From: Pontibaca salina
GTDB lineage: Bacteria > Pseudomonadota > Alphaproteobacteria > Rhodobacterales > Rhodobacteraceae
Length of the DNA stretch: 64,000 nt
NCBI RefSeq assembly: GCF_016307205.1
Contig: NZ_JAEIJD010000002.1
Span: 248,001-312,000 of the forward strand
Reading direction: 5' to 3'
Under the pieces are notes generated by a model, which searched no databases, had not been told where the DNA came from, and saw nothing but the letters and a program-made list of their open reading frames with translations. Shown one piece after another: positions 46,442 to 54,476 of the stretch. Numbering within the stretch: position 1 is the stretch's first letter; every line of letters starts with the position of its first letter. The position numbers and the translations under genes are program-made.

Positions 46442-46607
46442 TCGATACAATCGGACCGGCGCGATGGTTTCAACCGCGCTTGGTCGCGACGCTGTAAAAT
46501 ATGCTCAGGGCCGGGGTGTTAAACGATACCGCGCGCGATCCATTTATGCGCTGCTATTATCCCAAATAACACCCGTCGTCCCGCCCGAAACCTTTGCCGG
46601 AGGCCTC

Positions 46608-48065
46608 ATGACTTATCCGACCCAACCCCAAGCCAGCCATTACATTGCCGGCGAATACGCCGAGGATACGTCCGGCGCGCCGATTCCGGTGATCTGCCCG
46701 GCGACCGGCGACACCATTGCCACGGTGCACGCTGCCACGCCCGCGCTGATCGAGCGCGCCATCACCGCCGCAGGTGAGGCGCAGCGCGCATGGGCGGCGC
46801 TGACGGGCACCGAGCGGGGCCGGATCTTGCGGCGCGCGGCGGACCTGATACGCGAGCGCAATCGCGATCTAAGTGTTCTGGAAACCCGAGACACGGGCAA
46901 GCCGCTTCAGGAGACACTGGTCGCCGACGCCACCAGTGGGGCTGATGCGTTGGAGTATTTTGGCGGTCTGGCGGGCACCCTGACCGGCGAACATATCCAA
47001 TTGGGCGAGGATTGGGTCTATACGCGGCGCGAACCGCTGGGGGTCTGTCTGGGCATCGGGGCATGGAACTATCCCACCCAGATCGCCTGTTGGAAAGCCG
47101 CGCCGGCGCTGGCTTGCGGGAACGCGATGATCTTCAAACCATCCGAGACGACACCGCTTTCGGCACTAAAGGTCGCGGAGATTCTCACCGAGGCAGGGCT
47201 GCCGGCCGGGCTGTTTAACGTCTTGCAAGGGGCGGGCGATGTCGGGGCGGCGCTGGTCGAGGATCCGCGTATCGCCAAGGTGTCGCTGACCGGCTCGGTG
47301 CCCACGGGGCGCAAGATCTATGCCGCGGCCGCTGCGGGGATAAAACATGTCACTATGGAATTGGGCGGCAAATCGCCCCTGATCATCTTTGACGATGCCG
47401 ATCTCGAAGACGCCGTGGGCGGTGCGATTCTGGGAAATTTTTACTCCTCCGGACAGGTCTGCTCGAATGGTACGCGCGTCTTCGTGCATCGTGCGATCAA
47501 AGAGAAATTCCTGAGCCGTTTGGCCGAGCGGATGCAAGGGGCAGTGCTCGGCGATCCGTTGGACGAGGCGACGAATTTCGGCCCGCTGGTCAGTGCAAGG
47601 CAGCTTGAGATCGTGCAAGATCATGTGGCACGGGCCAAAGCGAAAGGTGCGCGCCTGATTACCGGCGGCGAGGTGTTGGACCAGCCCGGCTTTTGGATCT
47701 CGCCGGCGGTGTTTGCCGATGTCAGTGACGATATGGCCATTGCCCGCGACGAGATTTTTGGCCCGGTCATGGCCGTGCTTGATTTCGAAACTGAAGACGA
47801 GGTGATCAGCCGGGCCAATGCCACCGAATTCGGGCTGTCAGCGGGTGTCTTTACCCGTGATATCTCGCGTGCGCATCGGGTTGTGGCACAGGTTCAGGCG
47901 GGCACCTGCTTTATCAATTCCTACAACGATGCGCCGGTCGAAGCGCCGTTCGGGGGCATGAAGGCCTCGGGGGTGGGGCGCGAAAACTCCAAGGCCGCGA
48001 TCGCCCATTACAGCCAGTTGAAATCAGTCTATGTCCGCATGGGCCGGGTCGAAGCGCCATTCTGA
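46608..48065 (+). CDS. betB: Betaine-aldehyde dehydrogenase
   Basis: A 485-residue NAD-dependent aldehyde dehydrogenase that oxidises betaine aldehyde to the osmoprotectant glycine betaine. The active-site glutamate is in [13 protein letters not shown] and the cysteine in [22 protein letters not shown] binds the cofactor. ATG 46608 follows GGAGG four bases upstream; the longer frame to 46464 has no such site. It is divergent from choXWV, joining choline uptake and oxidation. Choline dehydrogenase (betA) and the regulator betI are not in this window. Confidence 0.94.
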   Translation: MTYPTQPQASHYIAGEYAEDTSGAPIPVICPATGDTIATVHAATPALIERAITAAGEAQRAWAALTGTERGRILRRAADLIRERNRDLSVLETRDTGKPLQETLVADATSGADALEYFGGLAGTLTGEHIQLGEDWVYTRREPLGVCLGIGAWNYPTQIACWKAAPALACGNAMIFKPSETTPLSALKVAEILTEAGLPAGLFNVLQGAGDVGAALVEDPRIAKVSLTGSVPTGRKIYAAAAAGIKHVTMELGGKSPLIIFDDADLEDAVGGAILGNFYSSGQVCSNGTRVFVHRAIKEKFLSRLAERMQGAVLGDPLDEATNFGPLVSARQLEIVQDHVARAKAKGARLITGGEVLDQPGFWISPAVFADVSDDMAIARDEIFGPVMAVLDFETEDEVISRANATEFGLSAGVFTRDISRAHRVVAQVQAGTCFINSYNDAPVEAPFGGMKASGVGRENSKAAIAHYSQLKSVYVRMGRVEAPF

Positions 48066-48085
48066 TCTGATTTTTAACGATTGCG

Positions 48086-48121
48086 AAAAAAAGCGACCCC
48101 AGGGAGGGAACCAAGGGGTCG
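48086..48121 (-). terminator. Terminator of the DUF882 gene
   Basis: On the minus strand CGACCCC and GGGGTCG form a seven-base-pair stem over a 14-base loop and are followed by C and seven T residues, 36 bases after the stop codon of the minus-strand gene. It separates the gene from convergent betB. Confidence 0.85.
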
Positions 48122-48157
48122 TGCAGGCGTTATGGCGTCAAGAAGGCGATAAAACGC

Positions 48158-48727
48158 TCAAGCCCCCCAGGTGCGGACGTCGCCGCAGTCCATATGTACG
48201 AAGTTCGAGCGGGAATACCGCCCGACGCCGCCTGCGCGGCACGCCGCCGCAGCGCGTGCCATCTGATGGACCGAGCGCGACGACAAACGCAGGTCGGCGG
48301 CCTTTCCCGTCATATGAAGCGAGTTTTTGGCGACGCCACCCGACCGGCGGCGCAACATGGCGTTGGTTTTCGGACTGCGATAGCCCGACAGGAGCATGTA
48401 GGGCTCGTGAACATCCATGAGGTTGTGCGCGGCGGTCATGATGTCGATGGTGCGCAGGTCGACCTCTTTTACCTCATTTGTACGCCAGTCACGCATGAAG
48501 TAGTTGATTTCATTGATGGCGTCTTTGATATACTCGCCATCGATCCAATAGATCGTGTCAAGTCGCTCACCGGTGCGCCCCGAATACATTCGGATGCGCC
48601 GTACGTCGCCCCCGCCACGCAAAAAACCGGATGCATTTGCGAAAGTTGGGGCTGCTGTCACTGCGGTTGCTGCGAATGCGCCCAATAGGGCACGCCGGGT
48701 GAACCCCACGCCTTTTTGAACTGTCAT
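48158..48727 (-). CDS. DUF882 (M15-like) Tat-exported peptidase
   Basis: A 189-residue periplasmic protein with a twin-arginine signal (FTRRALLGAFAATAVTAAP). The catalytic half resembles the M15/YcbK group of zinc carboxypeptidases: LSGYRSPKTN, HMTGKAADLR and VHMDCGD carry the expected His, Asp and His. It probably trims peptidoglycan cross-links or stem peptides, which matches the L,D-transpeptidase gene on the other side of the shared upstream region. ATG 48727 is chosen because the signal starts there; the longer frame adds 85 residues without features. Confidence 0.88.
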   Translation of the reverse strand: MTVQKGVGFTRRALLGAFAATAVTAAPTFANASGFLRGGGDVRRIRMYSGRTGERLDTIYWIDGEYIKDAINEINYFMRDWRTNEVKEVDLRTIDIMTAAHNLMDVHEPYMLLSGYRSPKTNAMLRRRSGGVAKNSLHMTGKAADLRLSSRSVHQMARAAAACRAGGVGRYSRSNFVHMDCGDVRTWGA

Positions 48728-49066
48728 GATAGTACTGCGCCGTCCCTTGCGAAGTTTCCTGCCTGCGGTCGATGTTACGTCCGCTTTTATTCTATCCATC
48801 CCCAGATGTGCGGATTGTATGCCACAGCTTGTTTGTCGATCCAAGGATAGAGTGCCGCAACTTTTACGCAGACCGGATTGCCAGCGGATTTTCGCCGAAT
48901 CTGCGGCGCAGCGCTGATTCCTGTGAACCGATGCAGCTTTGCATCGCTTTGGCGTGAGATATGTCCCTGAGTGCATTGTCATTGGACATCTGCGGCGCTG
49001 TTTTTCAAGTTAATATGCGACTTTTAAGTCCGTCCCGGATGCATTTGTTTTCAAGGACCAGATTAG
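48728..49066. other. Divergent intergenic region of two peptidoglycan genes
   Basis: This 339-base gap separates the DUF882 and L,D-transpeptidase starts. I see a perfect 7-bp hairpin CGATGCA-GCTT-TGCATCG (48929-48946), a looser inverted repeat ATGTCC/GGACAT (48961-48989) and an AT-rich stretch near 49010. No RNA gene or credible small protein was found. Confidence 0.5.
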
Positions 49067-50683
49067 ATGACTATCGTGCCACGCCGTTTCGCTTTGCTTT
49101 ACGGAATGTTTCTCGTGCCGTTTTTCGTCCTGTTTTCCGGCGGGGTCGGGGTGGCTCAGGCGCAGGTCACGGCCTTTAAGCAAGCCGTGGCAGAAGCAGC
49201 CGCTGATGATGATGACGTTGCCGCCTATTACCGCCAGGTCGGGTATGCGCCGCTTTGGACCGGTGAGGGTGAAGAATTTCGTGCCCGCCGTGCCGCGCTG
49301 TTTCATGCGCTGGAGAATGTGCCGTTGCATGGTCTTGCAAGCCGCATATATGACATCGACGGGTTGATCGCGCGAATGAAAGATGTGGGCAGCAGCCGCG
49401 AGTTGGGGCTGGTCGAGGTCGCACTAAGCCGCACATTCATAGCCTATGCGCAAGATGTTCAGACCGGCATGCTGGTGCCATCGGAAATCGACTCCGGGAT
49501 CGTGCGTGAAGTGGCCTATCGTAACCGCACCGAAACGCTGAACCAGTTCGCGCACGCGGTCCGGCCGGCAGATTTCATTGCCACATTGCCGCCCGAAACC
49601 CCAGAGTATCGCGCATTGATGAAGGCCAAGCTGGATCTGGAAAAAGGGATCGCCGAGGGCGGCTGGGGGCCAGTGGTGCAGGGGTCTATCTTGAGACCCG
49701 GAGAAACTGGCGACGCTTTAATCAGCCTGCGCAACCGGCTGATTTCAATGGGCTATATGGCGCGCTCGGCCAGTCATGAATACGACGCGACCCTGCAGGC
49801 TGCAGTGCAGGCGTTTCAAATTGATCACGGGTTGCAGCCTGACGGTATCGCTGGCCCCAATACCCTTGCACAGATCAACGTTCCGATGGAGGATCGCCTG
49901 AAATCGGTCATCGTCGCGCTGGAGCGGGAGCGCTGGTTCAATATGGATCGGGGCGCGCGGCACATTCTGGTCAATATGACCGATTTTTCGACCCGGATTA
50001 TCGACCGAGGCGAGGTGACGTTCGAAACCCGGTCGGTCATCGGCAAGAATACCAGTGCCCTTCGCAGCCCCGAGTTTTCCGACATGATGACCCATATGGT
50101 GGTCAATCCCAGCTGGTATGTTCCCCGCTCGATCGTGACACAGGAATATCTGCCTCAATTGCGGCGCAACCCTCATGCGGTTGGCCATATCGAGATCACC
50201 GACAGCCGGGGACGGCGGGTGAACCGCGATGCCGTAGATTTTTCGCAATATTCGGCCCGCAACTTCCCTTTTTCGATGCGCCAGCCGCCCAGCAATCGCA
50301 ATGCGCTGGGGCTGGTCAAATTCATGTTCCCCAATAAATACAGCATCTATTTGCACGACACGCCGTCTAAATCGCTGTTCAACCACGATACACGGGCGTT
50401 TTCTCATGGCTGTATCCGGCTGGCTGATCCGTTCGATTTTGCCTATGCGCTGCTGTCGCGCCAGACAGACAATCCCAAGGGTCTGTTTCATTCCACTTTG
50501 AACACTGGACGCGAAACCCGCATCAATATCGAACCAGCGGTACCAGTCCACCTGATTTATCGGACCGCCTTCACCGGTGAAAAGGGGCGGATCGAGTATC
50601 GCGGGGATGTCTATGGTCGGGATGCGCGGATCTGGGAGGCACTGGAGCGCACGGGGGTGGCCTTGGCCGGCGTTCAGGGATAA
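49067..50683 (+). CDS. L,D-transpeptidase with peptidoglycan-binding domain
   Basis: A 538-residue periplasmic enzyme of the YcbB type. A signal segment (about 10-33) is followed by a long N-terminal region, a peptidoglycan-binding domain (about 222-272) and a YkuD catalytic domain (about 295-470). The active-site motif is SHGCIRLADP with C449. It makes 3-3 cross-links between meso-diaminopimelate residues, a route that resists most penicillins. It is separated from lpxD by only 33 bases, so envelope genes follow each other here. Confidence 0.93.
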   Translation: MTIVPRRFALLYGMFLVPFFVLFSGGVGVAQAQVTAFKQAVAEAAADDDDVAAYYRQVGYAPLWTGEGEEFRARRAALFHALENVPLHGLASRIYDIDGLIARMKDVGSSRELGLVEVALSRTFIAYAQDVQTGMLVPSEIDSGIVREVAYRNRTETLNQFAHAVRPADFIATLPPETPEYRALMKAKLDLEKGIAEGGWGPVVQGSILRPGETGDALISLRNRLISMGYMARSASHEYDATLQAAVQAFQIDHGLQPDGIAGPNTLAQINVPMEDRLKSVIVALERERWFNMDRGARHILVNMTDFSTRIIDRGEVTFETRSVIGKNTSALRSPEFSDMMTHMVVNPSWYVPRSIVTQEYLPQLRRNPHAVGHIEITDSRGRRVNRDAVDFSQYSARNFPFSMRQPPSNRNALGLVKFMFPNKYSIYLHDTPSKSLFNHDTRAFSHGCIRLADPFDFAYALLSRQTDNPKGLFHSTLNTGRETRINIEPAVPVHLIYRTAFTGEKGRIEYRGDVYGRDARIWEALERTGVALAGVQG

Positions 50684-50716
50684 TCATGGCCGTCGATGCA
50701 ATTGGTGAGGGGCGCG

Positions 50717-51808
50717 ATGACTTATACCATTCAGCAGATCGCGGCGGCGCTGGGGGCCGAGGCGGTCGGCGACACGGCGCTGACCATAACGCGTGCGGCC
50801 GAACCGGCGATGGCAGGCCCGGAGGATCTCGCGCTTGCCATGTCGCCGCAATACGGTGACGCGCTGGCACAGGGTAAGGCGCGCGCCGCAATCCTGTGGC
50901 CCGAGGCCGATTGGCAAGCAATGGGGCTCGCCGCTGCGATCTTTACGCCGCGCCCGCGCCGGGCAATGGCGGGGCTGACCGCTTTGATGGATCCGGGTCA
51001 GGAATTTGCGCCCGGTATCCATCCCAACGCGGTGATCGATCCCACCGCCCAGATCGGGGCCGATGTTTCGATCGGGCCGTTTTCCGTGATCGGAGCCAAT
51101 GTGCAGATTGGCGCGCGCTCGGTTATCGGGCCGCATTGCCATGTCGGGGCACATGCTGTTCTGGGCGAGGATGCGCAGTTGCGTGAAATGGTCAGCCTCG
51201 GCGCGCGGGTTCGGATTGGCGACCGGTTCATCGCGCAACCGGGAGCGCGGATCGGGGCGGACGGGTTTTCCTTTGTCACCCCCGAAGTCTCAGGCGCCGA
51301 GAACGTGCGCAAGACCATGGGCGACATCGGCGATGCGCAAGCGCAAAGCTGGACGCGCATCCATTCGCTGGGCGGGGTCGAAATTGGTGATGATGTCGAG
51401 GTCGGCGCCAATAGCACGGTGGACAGCGGCACAATTCGCGCCACGATGATCGGCAATGGCACAAAACTCGATAACCTTGTGCATGTCGGCCATAATACCC
51501 GGGTCGGACGCGATTGTCTGTTATGTGGCCAAGTTGGTGTCTCGGGTTCTGTCGATATTGGCAACAACGTGGTATTGGGCGGGCAGGTCGGTGTCGTTGA
51601 TAATATTTTCATCGGCGACGGAGTGGTCGCGGGGGGCGGCACCAAAATCCTATCCAACGTACCCGCCGGACGCGCAGTCATGGGATATCCGGCTATAAAA
51701 ATGCAAACCCATACCGAGATTTATAAGGCGCAGCGCCGTCTGCCGCGGGTGCTGCGTGATGTCGCGGCGTTGAAAAACGCGGTTTTCAATCGCGACTCGA
51801 ACGACTAA
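50717..51808 (+). CDS. lpxD: UDP-3-O-acylglucosamine N-acyltransferase
   Basis: Third step of lipid A synthesis: adds a 3-hydroxyacyl chain from acyl carrier protein to the glucosamine nitrogen. The 363-residue protein has the N-terminal uridine-binding domain and a long left-handed beta helix of hexapeptide repeats (about 100-310), with the catalytic histidine expected in NLVHVGHNTRVG. I start at ATG 50717 with GAGGGGCG upstream. The following acp and ketosynthase genes suggest a supply of special acyl chains for lipid A. Confidence 0.95.
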   Translation: MTYTIQQIAAALGAEAVGDTALTITRAAEPAMAGPEDLALAMSPQYGDALAQGKARAAILWPEADWQAMGLAAAIFTPRPRRAMAGLTALMDPGQEFAPGIHPNAVIDPTAQIGADVSIGPFSVIGANVQIGARSVIGPHCHVGAHAVLGEDAQLREMVSLGARVRIGDRFIAQPGARIGADGFSFVTPEVSGAENVRKTMGDIGDAQAQSWTRIHSLGGVEIGDDVEVGANSTVDSGTIRATMIGNGTKLDNLVHVGHNTRVGRDCLLCGQVGVSGSVDIGNNVVLGGQVGVVDNIFIGDGVVAGGGTKILSNVPAGRAVMGYPAIKMQTHTEIYKAQRRLPRVLRDVAALKNAVFNRDSND

Positions 51809-51841
51809 GTGAATCGCAATACCGTAGCTCAGGATGCCGAG

Positions 51842-52099
51842 ATGACCATTCGTGACAAGGTGATTGCTATCATCGCCGAACAGGCCGTGCTGGACCCGTC
51901 GGATATCCGTATGGACAGTACGTTACAGGATTTGGGGATCGACAGTCTGGGGCTGGTCGAGAGCATCTTTGCCATCGAGGAAGAGTTCGATATATCGGTT
52001 CCCTTCAACGCCAATGAACCCGAGGCGAGCGATTTCGACATTTCCAGCGTCGCTTCGATCATCGGGGGTATCGAAAAACTGAAAGCGGAACAGGCGTGA
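51842..52099 (+). CDS. Acyl carrier protein
   Basis: An 85-residue acidic carrier protein with the phosphopantetheine attachment serine in GIDSLGLVES. It lies between lpxD and a FabF-like ketosynthase and is separate from the house-keeping AcpP expected elsewhere. ATG 51842 follows a purine-rich AGGATGCCGAG; GTG 51809, directly after the lpxD stop, would add 11 residues. A role in making or delivering lipid A acyl chains is inferred from its neighbours. Confidence 0.9.
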   Translation: MTIRDKVIAIIAEQAVLDPSDIRMDSTLQDLGIDSLGLVESIFAIEEEFDISVPFNANEPEASDFDISSVASIIGGIEKLKAEQA

Positions 52100-52115
52100 A
52101 CCGGGCCGCGCACGC

Positions 52116-53327
52116 ATGAAACGCGTCGTTATCACCGGCGCGGGCACGATCAATGCGTTGGGACACGATGTGTCCGCAACGCTGGACGCGATGCGCGAGG
52201 GCCGTTGTGGTATCGGCGACCTGGAATTTCGCGATGTCGAACGGTTGATGATCCGCATCGGCGGACAGGTGCGCGGGTTCGAGGCCGAGGGCCATTTCAA
52301 CCGCCAACAAATGTCGCTTTACGACCGTTTTACGCAATTTACCTTGCTCGCCTCGAAAGAGGCGATCGGGCAGTCAGGGCTCGAGTTCAGCGGTGATCTG
52401 GCGGCGCGTTCGGGTGTGGTTCTGGGCACCGCCGGAGGCGGGGTCAGCACCTGGGACGACAATTACCGCAGCGTCTATGAGGACGGCAAAAACCGGGTGC
52501 ATCCTTTCGTGGTGCCCAAGCTGATGAATAATGCCGCCGCAAGCCATGTCAGCATGGAGTACAACCTGAAAGGCCCGTCGTTCACCGTTTCGACGGCTTG
52601 CGCCTCGTCCAATCACGCAATGGCGCTGGCCTTTCAGATGGTGCGTTCGGGGGCGGCGCCGTCGATGATCACGGGCGGTTCGGAATCGATGCTGTGTTTT
52701 GGCGGGGTGAAGGCGTGGGAAGGGTTGCGGGTCATGTCAAAGGACGCCTGCCGTCCGTTCTCGGCCAACCGCAACGGCATGGTGCAGGGCGAGGGGGCTG
52801 GTATCTTCGTGTTCGAAGAATACGAACACGCCCGTGCGCGCGGTGCCGAAATTCTGGCCGAGGTGATCGGCTATGCGATGACTTCGGACGCTGCGGATAT
52901 CGTCATGCCGTCGAAACAGGGCGCGGCGCGAGCGATGGCCGGGGCCCTCGCAGATGCGCACGTGAACGCTGCGGAAGTGGGGTATATCAATGCCCACGGC
53001 ACCGGCACGACGGCCAATGACAAAACCGAATGTGCCGCCGTTGCCGATGTGTTCGGAGCCCATGCGGACAAGTTGATGATCTCATCAACCAAGTCGATGC
53101 ATGGTCACCTGATCGGCGGCACCGGTGCTGTCGAATTGCTGGCTTGTATCATGGCAGTGCGCGACGGCGTGATCGCGCCAACCATCGGCTATCAAGAGCC
53201 AGACCCCGAATGTGCGCTGGATGTGGTCCCCAATGCTGCGCGCGAAGCGCCGATTGAGGTGGCATTGTCGAACGCGTTTGCCTTTGGCGGTTTGAACGCG
53301 GTGTTGGCGCTGCGGCGGTTTCAATAG
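52116..53327 (+). CDS. Beta-ketoacyl-ACP synthase (FabF-like)
   Basis: A 403-residue condensing enzyme that elongates acyl-ACP with malonyl-ACP. The catalytic triad is visible: C162 in STACASSNHA, His in NAHGTGTTANDKTE and His in HGHLIGGTGA. It is 16 bases after the acp gene, and both follow lpxD. This resembles, in reduced form, the acpXL-fabF clusters that make very-long-chain acyl groups in rhizobial lipid A. Whether the product here is long or ordinary cannot be told. Confidence 0.93.
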   Translation: MKRVVITGAGTINALGHDVSATLDAMREGRCGIGDLEFRDVERLMIRIGGQVRGFEAEGHFNRQQMSLYDRFTQFTLLASKEAIGQSGLEFSGDLAARSGVVLGTAGGGVSTWDDNYRSVYEDGKNRVHPFVVPKLMNNAAASHVSMEYNLKGPSFTVSTACASSNHAMALAFQMVRSGAAPSMITGGSESMLCFGGVKAWEGLRVMSKDACRPFSANRNGMVQGEGAGIFVFEEYEHARARGAEILAEVIGYAMTSDAADIVMPSKQGAARAMAGALADAHVNAAEVGYINAHGTGTTANDKTECAAVADVFGAHADKLMISSTKSMHGHLIGGTGAVELLACIMAVRDGVIAPTIGYQEPDPECALDVVPNAAREAPIEVALSNAFAFGGLNAVLALRRFQ

Positions 53328-53378
53328 AATAAACCGCCGCGACGGGTCGCGACGGTTAAAAGTACGCTTAAGCAGAAT

Positions 53379-54059
53379 TTATTGCTCGACCACATCCACC
53401 GCGTCAAATCCGGCGGTAAATCCGTTCAGCGACATCGTCAGTTCGACTTCCTGATCCGGGGCCGGAGCGGGGCGCAGCGCCACCGTGGCGGCCTTGCCGC
53501 GCTTGAACGCGTTGATGTCTTCCTGAGTAAGGCCGATCTGTGCAACACAGCCCATTTCGGTGCAGAAGGAGTAATTATAACGCTTTCCGGCTGCTTGATC
53601 GACCGAGATGGTCAGTTGCGCAGGCAGCAGGGTTTCCAGCGGCACGACAACCGATGCGCCTGCAACGGCTTGGCCCTGGCCGGCAATGCGAAATAGCGAG
53701 ATTTCTGCGACTGCGTTATCATTATCGTCACGCAGAATCTGCAGCAGCGAACAGGGGTCTTTGTCCATCTCTGTCTTGATGCAGGCCAGATCCCAGTCAC
53801 CGAACTTTTGCTTGGAGTATCGCTCACCCAGTTGGGGTTCACCACTGCTTGAGGGAACGGGCTGACCCAGATCCAACTGCGCATCTGTTTCCGTCGGTGC
53901 CTCGCTGGAATTGGGCGCGTCGCTCGCGCTGTTATCGGCGGGTGCGGCCTCGGAAGTGGTCGTCTGGTCGGCGGCGGACGTGTCGGCGCCCTGGGCATAA
54001 GCGCCTGCTGTCAGCGCGATTACGGCCAGAATAGACAGGGGTGAAATATGTTTGAGCAT
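53379..54059 (-). CDS. Invasion-associated locus B (IalB) family protein
   Basis: A 226-residue exported protein. The signal peptide covers about 1-22 (ending AYAQ), then comes a low-complexity Ala/Ser/Thr/Asp linker of about 55 residues and the IalB domain with paired cysteines (WDLACIKTEMDKDPCSLLQ, CTEMGCVAQIGL). Named after a Bartonella virulence factor, but common in free-living alphaproteobacteria where the role is unclear. ATG 54059 starts the signal peptide. A structured leader with a terminator lies upstream. Confidence 0.9.
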   Translation of the reverse strand: MLKHISPLSILAVIALTAGAYAQGADTSAADQTTTSEAAPADNSASDAPNSSEAPTETDAQLDLGQPVPSSSGEPQLGERYSKQKFGDWDLACIKTEMDKDPCSLLQILRDDNDNAVAEISLFRIAGQGQAVAGASVVVPLETLLPAQLTISVDQAAGKRYNYSFCTEMGCVAQIGLTQEDINAFKRGKAATVALRPAPAPDQEVELTMSLNGFTAGFDAVDVVEQ

Positions 54060-54167
54060 CTGGTCTCTCGTGATTGCAGGAATGGTTCGTGGGTTGGGTA
54101 GCACGCAGTCCAGTCAATGTCAGGAATTTCTGTATTGATCGGAATGAAAATAAGCGCAAAACGTAAC

Positions 54168-54195
54168 AAAAAAGGGGTCGGATAGACCCCTTTTT
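54168..54195. terminator. Bidirectional terminator inside the ialB leader
   Basis: GGGGTC and GACCCC pair around GGATA, flanked by A-runs and T-runs, so it can work on either strand (five T on the plus strand, six on the minus strand). It lies 109 bases before the ialB start, on the path of any transcript coming from the predicted upstream promoter. Confidence 0.8.
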
Positions 54196-54242
54196 CATCT
54201 TTAACCTCTCCCCGTCGGACTTGGCCGACTTATATCAATGAG

Positions 54243-54271
54243 ACGTTACGTACGTAAATCACATGGGTCAA
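54243..54271 (-). promoter_or_regulatory. Predicted leader promoter with overlapping palindrome
   Basis: On the minus strand TTGACC (54271-54266) and TAACGT (54248-54243) are separated by 17 bases. The perfect 12-base palindrome TTACGTACGTAA (54246-54257) overlaps the -10 and spacer. A second option uses TTTACG (54258-54253) with TATAAG (54234-54229). Confidence 0.45.
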
Positions 54272-54476
54272 TAGAGAAAACACATGAAGCCTTTTGCTGT
54301 TGCGGTGAAAGTTTCTGTTGGGAAAAAGGGTCAGCGCAGGGAAAGGGGGCGTACGCCTAGGCACGGCAAGTCTGACCGGGAAGAAAGGTTCGCCAAGTAG
54401 ATATGAGCAGCGAACGAATTAACTATGTCAGGCTAAGGCTAATTTTGTATGGTCGCGCTGATTGTGAGGTCAAAAC

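Larger units (their letters stand above)
54060..54476. other. Long intergenic region between ialB and the HerA-like gene
   Basis: A 417-base gap between divergent genes. On the ialB side it holds a palindrome, a predicted promoter, a GTCGG/CCGAC hairpin (54214-54229) and a terminator. The half nearer the HerA-like gene (54280-54476) shows no clear structure; its promoter should be there. No tRNA is visible. A small RNA transcribed leftwards to the terminator is possible. Confidence 0.55.

Noticed and set aside
54168-54476. 6S RNA or tRNA in the ialB/HerA-like gap
   Set aside because: No cloverleaf and no long bulged 6S-type rod could be traced; only short hairpins and the terminator are supported.
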